Below are positions 49,810 through 57,456 of a stretch of 64,000 nt of DNA, one piece after another (position 1 is the stretch's first letter; the number at the start of each line of letters is the position of its first letter). The DNA lies in assembly GCF_905220995.1 (NCBI RefSeq), contig NZ_CAJNBJ010000017.1:372001-436000 (forward strand). The letters run 5' to 3'. Source of the DNA: Nitrospira defluvii (GTDB lineage Bacteria > Nitrospirota > Nitrospiria > Nitrospirales > Nitrospiraceae). The notes under the pieces were generated by a model. That model searched no databases and was not told the origin of the DNA. It saw nothing but the letters and a program-made list of their open reading frames with translations. The translations under genes were made by a program, and so were the position numbers.

Positions 49810-50967
49810 TTACCGTGTTCGTTGTTCGGCGATCCGCAGGTCCTGAGGCGGGAGGGTGACCATCGCCCCTTTGTCCAGCCCCAGCTCCTGGCGATTCTTC
49901 GCCACCTGCGTTGAGGTCAGCGGATAGAAGTTCGCCCGCGCCACGGTTTCCTGTCCCTGGCGGCTGTTCACAAAGGCCAGAAACTCTTCCACGACCGGAT
50001 CCAGTTTGTCCTTCGGGCCCTTCTTCACGTACAGGTACAACGAACGGCCCAACGGATAGGCCCCTGAGGTGACGGTCTCGATCGACGGCAACAGGGCCGG
50101 TCCTTCGGGCTGGGCGGCAATGGGCACCTGGCGTACGGCTGAAATGTCGAAACCGGCGCCGGCATAACCCAGACCAAGCGGGTCTTGGGCGATCGCAATG
50201 ATCTCCGAGGCCGAGCCCGGTTGCTCGACCACGTCGTCCACGAGCTCCCCGTCCTTCAGGGCGACATGTTTGAAAAACTCCCTGGTGCCGGAGCGCTTGT
50301 CTCTCCCGTACAGGTGAACAGGCTGCTTGGCCAGCGCGGAGTTGCCCATTCCGATTTGACTCCAATTGGTGATGGGGCCAAGGCCGCGTTTATGATCTTT
50401 TCCGAAAATAGCATCCACTTCCGCCAAGGTCAGGCGCTGAAGAGGGTTGTCCTTGTTCACATAGATGGCGACTGCATCCATGGCGATAGGCACTTCCAAG
50501 GGGCGATAGCCATAATTGGATTCAAAGCCCTTGGATTCCTCTTCCGTCAACTGCCGGGAAGAGGCGAGCAATTCGACCGTGCTCGATCCACCCGTTCCCC
50601 GGCCCTGTACCTTGTCCCCACGTCGTTGATAGGAGAGACCCAGCAGGAACTCGCGGATGGCGGCGCTCGACCCGGTTCCTTCGACCGCAATCTGTGCGGC
50701 TGGATGAAGGCTGGAGAACTGCGCGGCGAGCTTTGCAATCAGCGGCCGCATCGTATCCGAGCCGGCGATGCTCAGTTTCCCCTGGAGACCGTTGTGGTTC
50801 ACATAGGGCTCGATTGCGGGGTCGACGTTGGGGCCGCCGCCGCTCAGTCCCGCGTGTTCGGCTGCAGCATGGCCAGCCGAAAAAGCCACTAACGTGCCGA
50901 TGGTCACTGCCGCCAGCCTCGAAAGGCGCTTCCCCCTGATCCCCAGACCTGTTGTCACGTCACTCAT
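49810..50967 (-). CDS. pstS: Phosphate-binding protein PstS (orphan copy 1)
   Basis: A 385-residue periplasmic binding protein. Signal peptide to about residue 36 (VTIGTLVAFSAGHAAA), then LSIAGSDTMRPLIAKLA, AVEGTGSSAAIREFLLGL, YGRDKRSGTREFFKHVAL and EQPGSASEIIAIAQDPLG, the usual ligand-site regions of PstS/PBP-like-2 proteins. Start ATG 50967 has GGAGG 6 nt upstream. It is a single-gene unit, far from the pstCAB genes, with a Pho-like box at 51080-51109 and its own terminator. It could be a high-affinity variant feeding the same permease, or a scavenging sensor. Confidence 0.92.
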   Translation of the reverse strand: MSDVTTGLGIRGKRLSRLAAVTIGTLVAFSAGHAAAEHAGLSGGGPNVDPAIEPYVNHNGLQGKLSIAGSDTMRPLIAKLAAQFSSLHPAAQIAVEGTGSSAAIREFLLGLSYQRRGDKVQGRGTGGSSTVELLASSRQLTEEESKGFESNYGYRPLEVPIAMDAVAIYVNKDNPLQRLTLAEVDAIFGKDHKRGLGPITNWSQIGMGNSALAKQPVHLYGRDKRSGTREFFKHVALKDGELVDDVVEQPGSASEIIAIAQDPLGLGYAGAGFDISAVRQVPIAAQPEGPALLPSIETVTSGAYPLGRSLYLYVKKGPKDKLDPVVEEFLAFVNSRQGQETVARANFYPLTSTQVAKNRQELGLDKGAMVTLPPQDLRIAEQRTR

Positions 50968-51079
50968 GTCGTTCCTCCGTGTGAATAAATCTGATTCCCT
51001 CAATGTCGGCGCGAGTCGTGGTGCACAAAGTTCGTCGGTCGTACCATGCGCGGAAGATAAAATAACGCAATTGCTGTGT

Positions 51080-51109
51080 TATTAGCTGTTCGTTAACTCC
51101 GTGTTAACT
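51080..51109 (-). promoter_or_regulatory. Putative Pho box upstream of pstS1
   Basis: On the minus strand, AGTTAAC (51109-51103), AGTTAAC (51098-51092) and AGCTAAT (51087-51081) recur every 11 nt. A -10-like TATTTT lies at 51064-51059. This is the clearest box in the window. Confidence 0.65.
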
Positions 51110-51135
51110 CTTGCCGTTCCGGTCCTTCCCAGAGA

Positions 51136-51153
51136 AGTAACGGTGCCGTAACC
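51136..51153 (+). promoter_or_regulatory. Putative Pho box upstream of the 39-residue protein and psiE
   Basis: AGTAACG (51136) and CGTAACC (51147) are 11 nt apart, with a weak third CATAAGC at 51158. A -10-like TAGACT lies at 51184-51189. It shares the core ACGGTGCCGT with the porin box. Confidence 0.5.
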
Positions 51154-51244
51154 GGCTCATAAGCCGGCTGGAACAGTGGTTTTCTAGACTCTGAAGCGAA
51201 GGTCGGCGCGAGAATTCAACGAGAATCCATCAAGGAGGTGTTCC

Positions 51245-51364
51245 ATGCTGTCAGAGTGGTTGATGACGCCGGTGTCCACCAACGGCTCATTTTTTCTCTC
51301 GATGCTTCTGCTGGTCGCGCTGATCGCCGCGGTGTGGTCCGCGATGATCAGGAACGGGTGGTGA
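51245..51364 (+). CDS. 39-residue single-pass membrane protein
   Basis: The frame ATG 51245 to TGA 51364 encodes 39 residues: a polar N-terminus (MLSEWLMTPVSTNG), one hydrophobic helix (SFFLSMLLLVALIAAVWSAM) and a basic end IRNGW. AAGGAGGTG lies 5 nt before the ATG, a very strong ribosome-binding site. It sits directly before psiE with a Pho-like box upstream, so a phosphate-starvation small protein is the best reading. No family recognised. Confidence 0.7.
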   Translation: MLSEWLMTPVSTNGSFFLSMLLLVALIAAVWSAMIRNGW

Positions 51365-51412
51365 AGTCCAACGGGAAGCCTATGTCGATACACACGAAAG
51401 GATTATGAACGG

Positions 51413-51895
51413 ATGACGTTTTCAGAACTGCAACCACGCATCAATCGGATCAACGGGTTCATCGATCGCGTCTTGGATACCGATCTGACCGACGTCTGGA
51501 TGAAAGGGATCAAGGCCGTCCTCAGTCTGCTGATCCTGACGATCCTGACCGCCCTGACCGGCGGGGTGATCAAGACGTTTCTGGATATCGGCATGTTGCT
51601 GCACGCTCCGGTGGAGATCGGGCTCAGACAGATCATCGTCGATACGCTGATTCTGCTCGCAGTGGTGGAAGTGTTCAAAACCACCGTGACCTACTTTTCA
51701 GAAGGCCGCGTGAAGGTCACCTTCATCGTCGATACCATCCTGGTGGTGATGCTGACGGAGATCATTTCGCTCTGGTTCAAGGACGCCGATCACGCCAAAC
51801 TGGTCTCGCTCGGCGCGATTCTCCTGGCGCTCGGCGCGATTCGAGTGGTGGCGGTCCGTTGTTCCCCTGCCCATGGAGAGAGCGCCGGCAAGTGA
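51413..51895 (+). CDS. psiE: PsiE family membrane protein (phosphate-starvation-inducible)
   Basis: A 160-residue protein with four hydrophobic helices (about 32-55, 63-80, 82-95, 105-150). The segments DIGMLLHAPVEIGLRQIIVD and VEVFKTTVTYFSEGRVKVTF, followed by FIVDTILVVMLTEIISLWF, match PsiE, a family of unknown activity that is induced by phosphate starvation in E. coli. It lies 48 nt after the 39-residue gene and probably shares its Pho-box promoter. AAAGGA is 10 nt before the ATG. Confidence 0.85.
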   Translation: MTFSELQPRINRINGFIDRVLDTDLTDVWMKGIKAVLSLLILTILTALTGGVIKTFLDIGMLLHAPVEIGLRQIIVDTLILLAVVEVFKTTVTYFSEGRVKVTFIVDTILVVMLTEIISLWFKDADHAKLVSLGAILLALGAIRVVAVRCSPAHGESAGK

Positions 51896-51941
51896 TCTTC
51901 GAGTTGGGTGTCGTAAATGCCACGACAGCCGCTGCGGGAAA

Positions 51942-51970
51942 ATTTACCCGACATTAACGTCCCCATGATT
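51942..51970 (+). promoter_or_regulatory. Putative Pho box upstream of the small winged-helix-like gene
   Basis: ATTTACC (51942) and ATTAACG (51953) are 11 nt apart, with a weaker CATGATT at 51964. A -10-like TATATC/TATACG lies near 51996-52008. Confidence 0.5.
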
Positions 51971-52072
51971 CGCCGGTGATTCGATCGCCCTACTCTATAT
52001 CCTATACGCTGAGTGGCTTCCGTCAGGGCCGCTCGATCCTGTACCCGCCAACCACAAACCAGGAGGACCGCC

Positions 52073-52312
52073 ATGGCGCCTTCACCCCTGTCTTTCGAGA
52101 GTGCCGCCTTGATCTGTGATCTCTTGAGCGTTCGCCGGTCGTTGACCTTGGAACAGCTCGTGGCCCTGTTGCCTGAGCTGACCTGGAATCAGGTCTTCAC
52201 CACCGTCGATGACCTCAGCCGTCGCGGCGAGATCATCCTCTTCCGCCGGGGCTTCACCTATGAAGTCGAATGGTCGGCCGTGAGACCCAAGGCGCTCTCA
52301 TGCGTCGGGTAA
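52073..52312 (+). CDS. Small winged-helix-like protein, 79 aa
   Basis: The frame from ATG 52073 (AGGAGG 6 nt upstream) encodes 79 residues: helix SAALICDLLSVRRSLTLEQL, helix PELTWNQVFTTVDDLSRRGE, then a hairpin IILFRRGFTYEVEW, which is the order of a winged-helix DNA-binding fold. No receiver or effector domain. With a Pho-like box upstream it may be a phosphate-responsive regulator; that is inference. The next gene on the same strand begins 42 nt past the stop. Confidence 0.65.
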   Translation: MAPSPLSFESAALICDLLSVRRSLTLEQLVALLPELTWNQVFTTVDDLSRRGEIILFRRGFTYEVEWSAVRPKALSCVG

Positions 52313-52354
52313 GCACGTCTCACAGCCCTCTCATCGGCGTGATATCCTGACCGC

Positions 52355-54241
52355 ATGGAGCAGAAGGTTTCCCACACGGAACAAGACCTCGATGCGGTGC
52401 TCCGGGATCTCCTCGACCTTCAGGAGGACGTACTCGCCGCGCCCGCCCATTCACAGGGACGGTTGGCGAAGCTTCACGCGAACTATCGGTGGAGCGCCAG
52501 AAATCTTCTGCAGTACCTGGCCCTTCGGCGCCGCGACCTGCGTCCGTTACAGCATCGGTTAGCCTGCCTCGGACTCTCTTCGCTCGGCCGGTGCGAGTCG
52601 CACGTGCTGGCAACGGTCGAGACCGCTCTCCACGTGGTGCATCGCCTGGCGGGCCGGACCACGCCCGCGGACCCGCAGGAGAGCAGCCTCGATTTTGCCT
52701 CCGGCAGGCGATTGCTCGCGGACCATACCGATGCCCTCTTGGGTCCCGCGACCTCGGGGCGCGGGGTCCGCATCATGGTCACCATGCCGAGTGAAGCGGC
52801 GGACGATCCCCTCCTCATCCATAAGCTGCTGCAGCAAGGCATGAACTGCATGCGAATCAACTGCGCCCATGACGATCCTGCCGCCTGGTCGCGGATGATC
52901 GAGCATTTGCGTCGGGCCGAACGCGCCCTCAACCGATCCTGTCGCCTCGTGATGGACTTGGCCGGTCCGAAGCTCCGAACGGGACCGCTCGATTCACAAC
53001 TGGCGGTTGCGCGGATACGACCGCAGCGGGATGCCTATGGACGGGTGACGAGCCCTGCGCGAGTATGGCTGACGGCGGATGCGCAGCCGCCGGTTCCGGC
53101 GGACGCCTGTCTAAGTGTTCCTCGCGAGTGGCTGGCCCGTCTGAAACGCGGCACCGATATCCGCTTGTGCGACGCGCGCGGCGCAACGCGGAGCCTGGAG
53201 GTAGTTGAGGTGATACAGGGCGGTTGTTGGGCGGAGGCGTGTAAGACGATCTATGTGGTACCGGGTACGGTCCTGACCTCGGGGCAGCGCACTACCAAGC
53301 GAAAATATCGGGAGGCCGCGGTGAGTGCCATTCCCTCCGGAGAGCCCGCCATTGTGCTGCGTCGCGGTGACGTCCTGCATGTCACGCGGGATCAGCGGCC
53401 TGGCCGTCCCGCAGCGGTCGATGCCGATGGAACGGTGCTCACGTCGGCGACGATCGGCTGCACCCTGCCTGAGGTGAGCGACGATGTGCGGCCTGGCGAA
53501 ACGATCTGGTTCGACGACGGCAAGATCGGCGGTGTGGTGGAGGTCGTGGAGCAGCAGCGGATGGTCGTCCGGATCACCCATGCCCGGGAGCAGGGTGACA
53601 AATTGCGGGGCGACAAGGGCATCAACCTCCCCGAGAGTCGCCTCCGTCTTCCGGCGTTGACGTCGAAAGACCTCGAAGACCTGGCCTTCGTGGCGGAGCA
53701 CGCCGATGTCGTCGAGTTATCGTTCGCGAATACGATCGAGGATGTCGAATCGCTCCAGGATCATCTCGCGCGCGCGGGCGACCGGCAGCCGGCCATCGTG
53801 CTGAAGATCGAGACCAGGCGCGGGTTCGAAAATCTCCCGGATATGTTGCTGACTGCGATGCGAGCCCCCAGTTGCGGAGTGATGATCGCCCGCGGCGATC
53901 TGGCCGTCGAATGCGGCTTCGAACGGTTGGCGGAGGTGCAGGAGGAAATCCTCTGGCTCTGTGAGGCAGCCCATGTTCCCGTGATTTGGGCCACACAAGT
54001 CCTCGAATCGCTGGCGAAGGACGGCATGCCGTCGCGGGCCGAGATCACGGACGCGGCGATGGGCGACCGCGCGGAATGTGTCATGCTCAACAAGGGGCCC
54101 CACATGCTCAGCGCCGTGCGGTTGTTGGATGATATTCTCCGGCGGATGCAGGAGCATCAAACCAAGAAACGGGCCATGCTGCGCGAGTTGCGACTGGCCC
54201 ATACCTTGTCGCCGGATCTCGGCCCAGGCCCTATTGCCTAG
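52355..54241 (+). CDS. Atypical pyruvate-kinase-like protein
   Basis: The 628-residue protein has a pyruvate kinase core: MVTMPSEAADDPLLIHKLLQ near 142, MRINCAHDD, VMDLAGPKLRTGPL, KGINLPESRLRLPALTSKD, the catalytic Lys in VLKIETRRGFENL, MIARGDLAVE and WATQVLESLAKDG with SRAEITDA. Three features are unusual: about 135 extra N-terminal residues (helical, Arg-rich), an enlarged B-domain insert (about 230-390), and no C-terminal regulatory domain. It may still transfer phosphate to or from phosphoenolpyruvate, but the substrate is open. It sits in the phosphate island; its stop abuts a repeat element. Confidence 0.82.
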   Translation: MEQKVSHTEQDLDAVLRDLLDLQEDVLAAPAHSQGRLAKLHANYRWSARNLLQYLALRRRDLRPLQHRLACLGLSSLGRCESHVLATVETALHVVHRLAGRTTPADPQESSLDFASGRRLLADHTDALLGPATSGRGVRIMVTMPSEAADDPLLIHKLLQQGMNCMRINCAHDDPAAWSRMIEHLRRAERALNRSCRLVMDLAGPKLRTGPLDSQLAVARIRPQRDAYGRVTSPARVWLTADAQPPVPADACLSVPREWLARLKRGTDIRLCDARGATRSLEVVEVIQGGCWAEACKTIYVVPGTVLTSGQRTTKRKYREAAVSAIPSGEPAIVLRRGDVLHVTRDQRPGRPAAVDADGTVLTSATIGCTLPEVSDDVRPGETIWFDDGKIGGVVEVVEQQRMVVRITHAREQGDKLRGDKGINLPESRLRLPALTSKDLEDLAFVAEHADVVELSFANTIEDVESLQDHLARAGDRQPAIVLKIETRRGFENLPDMLLTAMRAPSCGVMIARGDLAVECGFERLAEVQEEILWLCEAAHVPVIWATQVLESLAKDGMPSRAEITDAAMGDRAECVMLNKGPHMLSAVRLLDDILRRMQEHQTKKRAMLRELRLAHTLSPDLGPGPIA

Positions 54242-54431
54242 CAGGATGCGGAAAAAGTCCGCCAGCGGCGTTCTCGCAAGACACGGCCGCCTCACCGACT
54301 CGGCGGCGTTCACAAACGTGCCGCACGTTATTCCGCGCGGCGTGAACCTCAGCGGCTCACCGTACCGCAAGAGTACGATTCGCCCCTTCGCTTACTGCGG
54401 CCTTGCTGGACGGCCTTTTTGCGCATCCTGC
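54241..54431. repeat. Dispersed intergenic inverted-repeat element (full copy)
   Basis: Ends GCAGGATGCG (54241-54250) and GCGCATCCTGC (54421-54431), inner tracts GAAAAAGTCCGCC and GGACGGCCTTTTT complementary in part. The interior has GGCGTTCTCGC, GGCGGCGTTC and a GTACCGCAAGAGTAC hairpin. Its first base is the G of the TAG stop of the pyruvate-kinase-like gene. The remaining 116 nt to the next start hold no other gene. Confidence 0.7.
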
Positions 54432-54547
54432 AGTGCTTGCTGACGCGGGAGGGCATGTGGAGCTCACCGCGCGCTATGAGGCAAGAATCGAGTGTTTCCG
54501 CAACCTGTTAAGAAGGCCGATCCGGACAGAGGTGTGAGGATGTGTGG

Positions 54548-55330
54548 ATGGAAATCCTGCTGATCGGAGCGGTGGCCTTGCTGGCCGCCGGTCTGACCTT
54601 TTTTTCCGGGTTCGGCATTGGGACGATCCTGATGCCGGTGTTTGCGCTGTTCTTTCCGGTTCCCATGGCCATCGCCGCCACCGCGGTGGTGCATGTCGCC
54701 AACAACCTGTTCAAATTCGGATTGATGGCCAAGGATGCCGACTGGCGGGTAGTGGCTCGGTTCGGCATTCCGGCCGCCTTTGCCGCATTGGGTGGCGCGA
54801 TGCTGTTGACGTTGTTCGACCGCCTGCCGGTCCTGGCCGGTTATCGTCTGGGCCCTGCCACGTTTCACGTCACACCCGTCAAGGCTGTGATCGGGGTGCT
54901 GATCATGGTGTTTGCTTTGCTGGAATTTTGGCCGCGTTTCCAATCCGTGACCTTCGCGCCGCGGTGGCTCCCGCTGGGAGGAGCGCTTTCGGGCTTCTTC
55001 GGCGGCCTCTCCGGCAACCAAGGCGCACTCCGTTCGGCATTTCTGCTGAAAGCCGGCCTCTCGAAAGAGGCTTTTATCGCGACAGGCATTGTTTCGGCAG
55101 TGATCGTGGACGCGTCACGGCTCCTGGGCTATGGCATCGGGTTCATGGCCGATCAGTTCACGCGATCCGTCGACCTGGCGGCGCCGGTCCTCGTGGGGAC
55201 GGTCTGCGCCTGCCTGGGATCCTATGCGGGGATGCGGTTGTTGCAGAAGGTCACATTCGTCGCCGTGCGGATCGTCGTCGCGGCGGGGATGTTGGTGATC
55301 GGACTGGGGCTTATCACCGGATTGCTGTAG
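54548..55330 (+). CDS. TSUP/TauE-SafE family membrane transporter
   Basis: The 260-residue protein has 8 hydrophobic segments and the TSUP pattern of two internal repeats: GLTFFSGFGIGTILMPVFAL near 18-37 and LGGALSGFFGGLSGNQGALR near 140-160, the Gly-rich half-helices of this family. TSUP proteins export sulfite, sulfoacetate or related anions, or sulfur-containing compounds; the substrate here is unknown. GAGG is 8 nt before ATG 54548; GTG 54542 is an alternative. Its TAG stop is followed at once by a repeat element. Confidence 0.85.
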   Translation: MEILLIGAVALLAAGLTFFSGFGIGTILMPVFALFFPVPMAIAATAVVHVANNLFKFGLMAKDADWRVVARFGIPAAFAALGGAMLLTLFDRLPVLAGYRLGPATFHVTPVKAVIGVLIMVFALLEFWPRFQSVTFAPRWLPLGGALSGFFGGLSGNQGALRSAFLLKAGLSKEAFIATGIVSAVIVDASRLLGYGIGFMADQFTRSVDLAAPVLVGTVCACLGSYAGMRLLQKVTFVAVRIVVAAGMLVIGLGLITGLL

Positions 55331-55440
55331 CAGGATGCTGAACAGGTCTGCGGCGGCGTTCTCCACATCCGTGAATCGTGAATCATGAGACGGAACTCAT
55401 GAGGATCCGCAACAGAGCTGTCACGAGCGACGAACGAGGC
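55331..55440. repeat. Intergenic element, second subfamily (copy 2)
   Basis: It begins CAGGATGCTGAAC directly after the TAG of the TSUP gene, then GGCGGCGTTCTC and ACATCCGTGAATCGTGAA, and a TCATGAG ... CTCATGA hairpin (55383-55400). Homologous to 48564-48665 over about 100 nt; the right end is unclear. Confidence 0.6.
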
Positions 55441-55470
55441 GCGCACTCTTCTTTGGTGTCGGTTCACCCA

Positions 55471-56190
55471 TCACAATTTTCCCGCCGGTGAAACCGGGCG
55501 AGGCGCCCCGTGCAATCGATAGCGGAATCCCGGCAGGAATTCGATGGAGCCTGCCTGGCTGTTCTCGAGCTTGCGGTGAAGCGTGCGAACGTGCCGTGCC
55601 ACGTCGTCCGGGAACAGCTCGTGCCGTTCGCTCCCGATTGCGGCGAGAAAACCCATCGCCGATACGAGTTCACCCTCCCGCTCCAGCATGAACCGGAGGA
55701 GTGACAATTCCATCTCCGACACCGTGACCTGCCGCTCGTGCAGGGTCACGACGAAACAGGCTTCCTGCACCGTCAACCCATCATGGGAGAGCGTCGCTAC
55801 CGGCGCACCGGAATGCGCGCTTCGACGCAGAACCGCTTGCACACGTGAGACGACCTCGCGCGGACTGAAGGGCTTCACCACGTAATCGTCCGCGCCGGAT
55901 TGGAGTCCGGCGATCCGGTCTTCCTCGGTGCCGAGGGCCGTCACCATGATGATGGGAATGCGGCAGGTGGCCGATGTACTGCGCACCAGCCGGCAGATCT
56001 CAGGCCCGCTGAGACCCGGCAACAGGAGGTCCAGCAGGATCAACGACGGACGCAACCGTTGAGTCTCATGCCATCCGCTATGACCATCGACGGCGAGCGC
56101 GGTCGTAAACGAGGCTTGCCGGAGCGCACGGTCGAGCAACTGCGCATGCAGCGGTTCATCCTCGATGATCTGGATCAACGGAGCACTCAT
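55471..56190 (-). CDS. OmpR/PhoB-family response regulator
   Basis: The 239-residue protein has a canonical receiver (5-122): acidic pair in IIEDEPLHAQLL, acceptor Asp in LILLDLLLPGLSG, Thr in IIMVTALGTEEDR and Lys in YVVKPFSPREVV. The C-terminal winged helix (about 135-225) has LSHDGLTVQEACF and VSEMELSLLRFMLEREGELV, ending FLPGFRYRLHG. It is divergent from pstS2, with Pho-like boxes between. A PhoB role is likely, but no partner kinase is encoded next to it. No ribosome-binding site stands out. Confidence 0.92.
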   Translation of the reverse strand: MSAPLIQIIEDEPLHAQLLDRALRQASFTTALAVDGHSGWHETQRLRPSLILLDLLLPGLSGPEICRLVRSTSATCRIPIIMVTALGTEEDRIAGLQSGADDYVVKPFSPREVVSRVQAVLRRSAHSGAPVATLSHDGLTVQEACFVVTLHERQVTVSEMELSLLRFMLEREGELVSAMGFLAAIGSERHELFPDDVARHVRTLHRKLENSQAGSIEFLPGFRYRLHGAPRPVSPAGKL

Positions 56191-56294
56191 GACAGGGCAG
56201 CCTACGTACCAGGTGTTTTCACCGGCTCAATACCCTGTTTCGACGGCGTAAATTCCACCGGCCCGCTGCGACGGCCTGAACCGGATCGATCAGA

Positions 56295-56323
56295 ATTAAC
56301 GCGCAAGTAACTCAAGGGTGAAT
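56295..56323 (+). promoter_or_regulatory. Putative distal Pho box in the regulator-pstS2 gap
   Basis: ATTAACG (56295), AGTAACT (56306) and GGTGAAT (56317) recur every 11 nt on the plus strand, between the divergent regulator (start 56190) and pstS2. Confidence 0.5.
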
Positions 56324-56377
56324 CGCCCGGCATCGCAGGCCTGTACGGTGGCGATCGAGGCCGCGAGAAGGGCAAGA

Positions 56378-56395
56378 GTTAACCCGCTCTTAATA
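56378..56395 (+). promoter_or_regulatory. Putative proximal Pho box of the pst operon
   Basis: GTTAACC (56378) and CTTAATA (56389) are 11 nt apart; a -10-like TATCGT follows at 56403. pstS2 starts at 56455. Confidence 0.5.
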
Positions 56396-56454
56396 ATTTT
56401 TCTATCGTGATGAAACCTCGTCTCTTTACTGTGTGACACGAAAGGATGCCCGTG

Positions 56455-57456
56455 ATGTCCCAAGAACCCACGAACATGCAGCGAGCGGTGTGTGTCGCGT
56501 TGTTTGCCATGCTCTATGCCGTCATCATCCTGCCGCCTGCCTGCGCCGGTCCGTCCGACGGGAAGGAGGCGACCTTGCGCCCCTACCAGAAGGTCAGCGG
56601 CGTATCCGGCACCATCAACAGCATCGGTTCCGATACCCTGAACAATTTGATCACCCTGTGGGCCGAGGGATTCCGCAAGCAATATCCCAACGTCAAAATC
56701 CAAGTCGAGGGGAAGGGGTCGAGCACGGCTCCGCCCGCGTTGATCGAAAATACGGCCCAATTGGGTCCGATGTCGCGAACGATGAAGTCGAGTGAGATCG
56801 ATGCGTTTGAGTCCAAGTTCGGCTATCCCCCCACCGCCTACCCGGTCGCCGTCGACGCCCTGGCGCTCTTCGTGAACAAGGACAATCCGATCGCGGGACT
56901 GACCGTTCCGCAAGTGGATGCGCTGTTTTCGAAATCGCGCCGCCAGGGGCACGCCACGGATGTCACCCGTTGGGGGCAGCTCGGCCATACCGGGGATTGG
57001 GCAAACGCCCCGATCAGTCTCTACGGTCGCAACTCGGCCTCGGGGACCTATGGGTTCTTCAAAGAACATGCATTGAAAAACGGCGACTTCAAGGATCAGG
57101 TGAAGGAACAGCCGGGGTCGGCTTCCGTGGTGCAAGGCATCAGCGAAGATCGATACGGCATCGGGTACAGCGGCATCGGGTACACCACCTCCGGGGTCAG
57201 AATGGTTCCGCTGGCGGAAAAGTCCGGGCAACCGTTCGTGGAACCGACGGAGGCCAACACCAAGAACGGCACCTATCCGCTGTGGCGCTACCTGTATATC
57301 TATGTGAATCAAGCTCCGGGCAAACCGCTGTCCCCCATCGTCAAAGAGTTTCTGACCTACGTCTACAGCAAAGAGGGACAGTCGGACGTACTCAGGGACG
57401 GCTATTTCCCGGTCGACGCGGCGCTGGCTGAAAAACATCTCGCCAAGATCCGCTGA
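56455..57456 (+). CDS. pstS: Phosphate-binding protein PstS (operon copy 2)
   Basis: A 333-residue periplasmic binding protein. Signal peptide to about 31 ([17 protein letters not shown]), then [55 protein letters not shown] and [15 protein letters not shown], the ligand-site blocks of PstS. ATG 56455 has AAAGG 9 nt upstream; ATG 56446 in frame is too close. It differs clearly from the orphan copy at 49810-50967. Its stop overlaps the pstC start (TGATG), so the operon is tightly coupled. Confidence 0.95.
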   Translation: MSQEPTNMQRAVCVALFAMLYAVIILPPACAGPSDGKEATLRPYQKVSGVSGTINSIGSDTLNNLITLWAEGFRKQYPNVKIQVEGKGSSTAPPALIENTAQLGPMSRTMKSSEIDAFESKFGYPPTAYPVAVDALALFVNKDNPIAGLTVPQVDALFSKSRRQGHATDVTRWGQLGHTGDWANAPISLYGRNSASGTYGFFKEHALKNGDFKDQVKEQPGSASVVQGISEDRYGIGYSGIGYTTSGVRMVPLAEKSGQPFVEPTEANTKNGTYPLWRYLYIYVNQAPGKPLSPIVKEFLTYVYSKEGQSDVLRDGYFPVDAALAEKHLAKIR

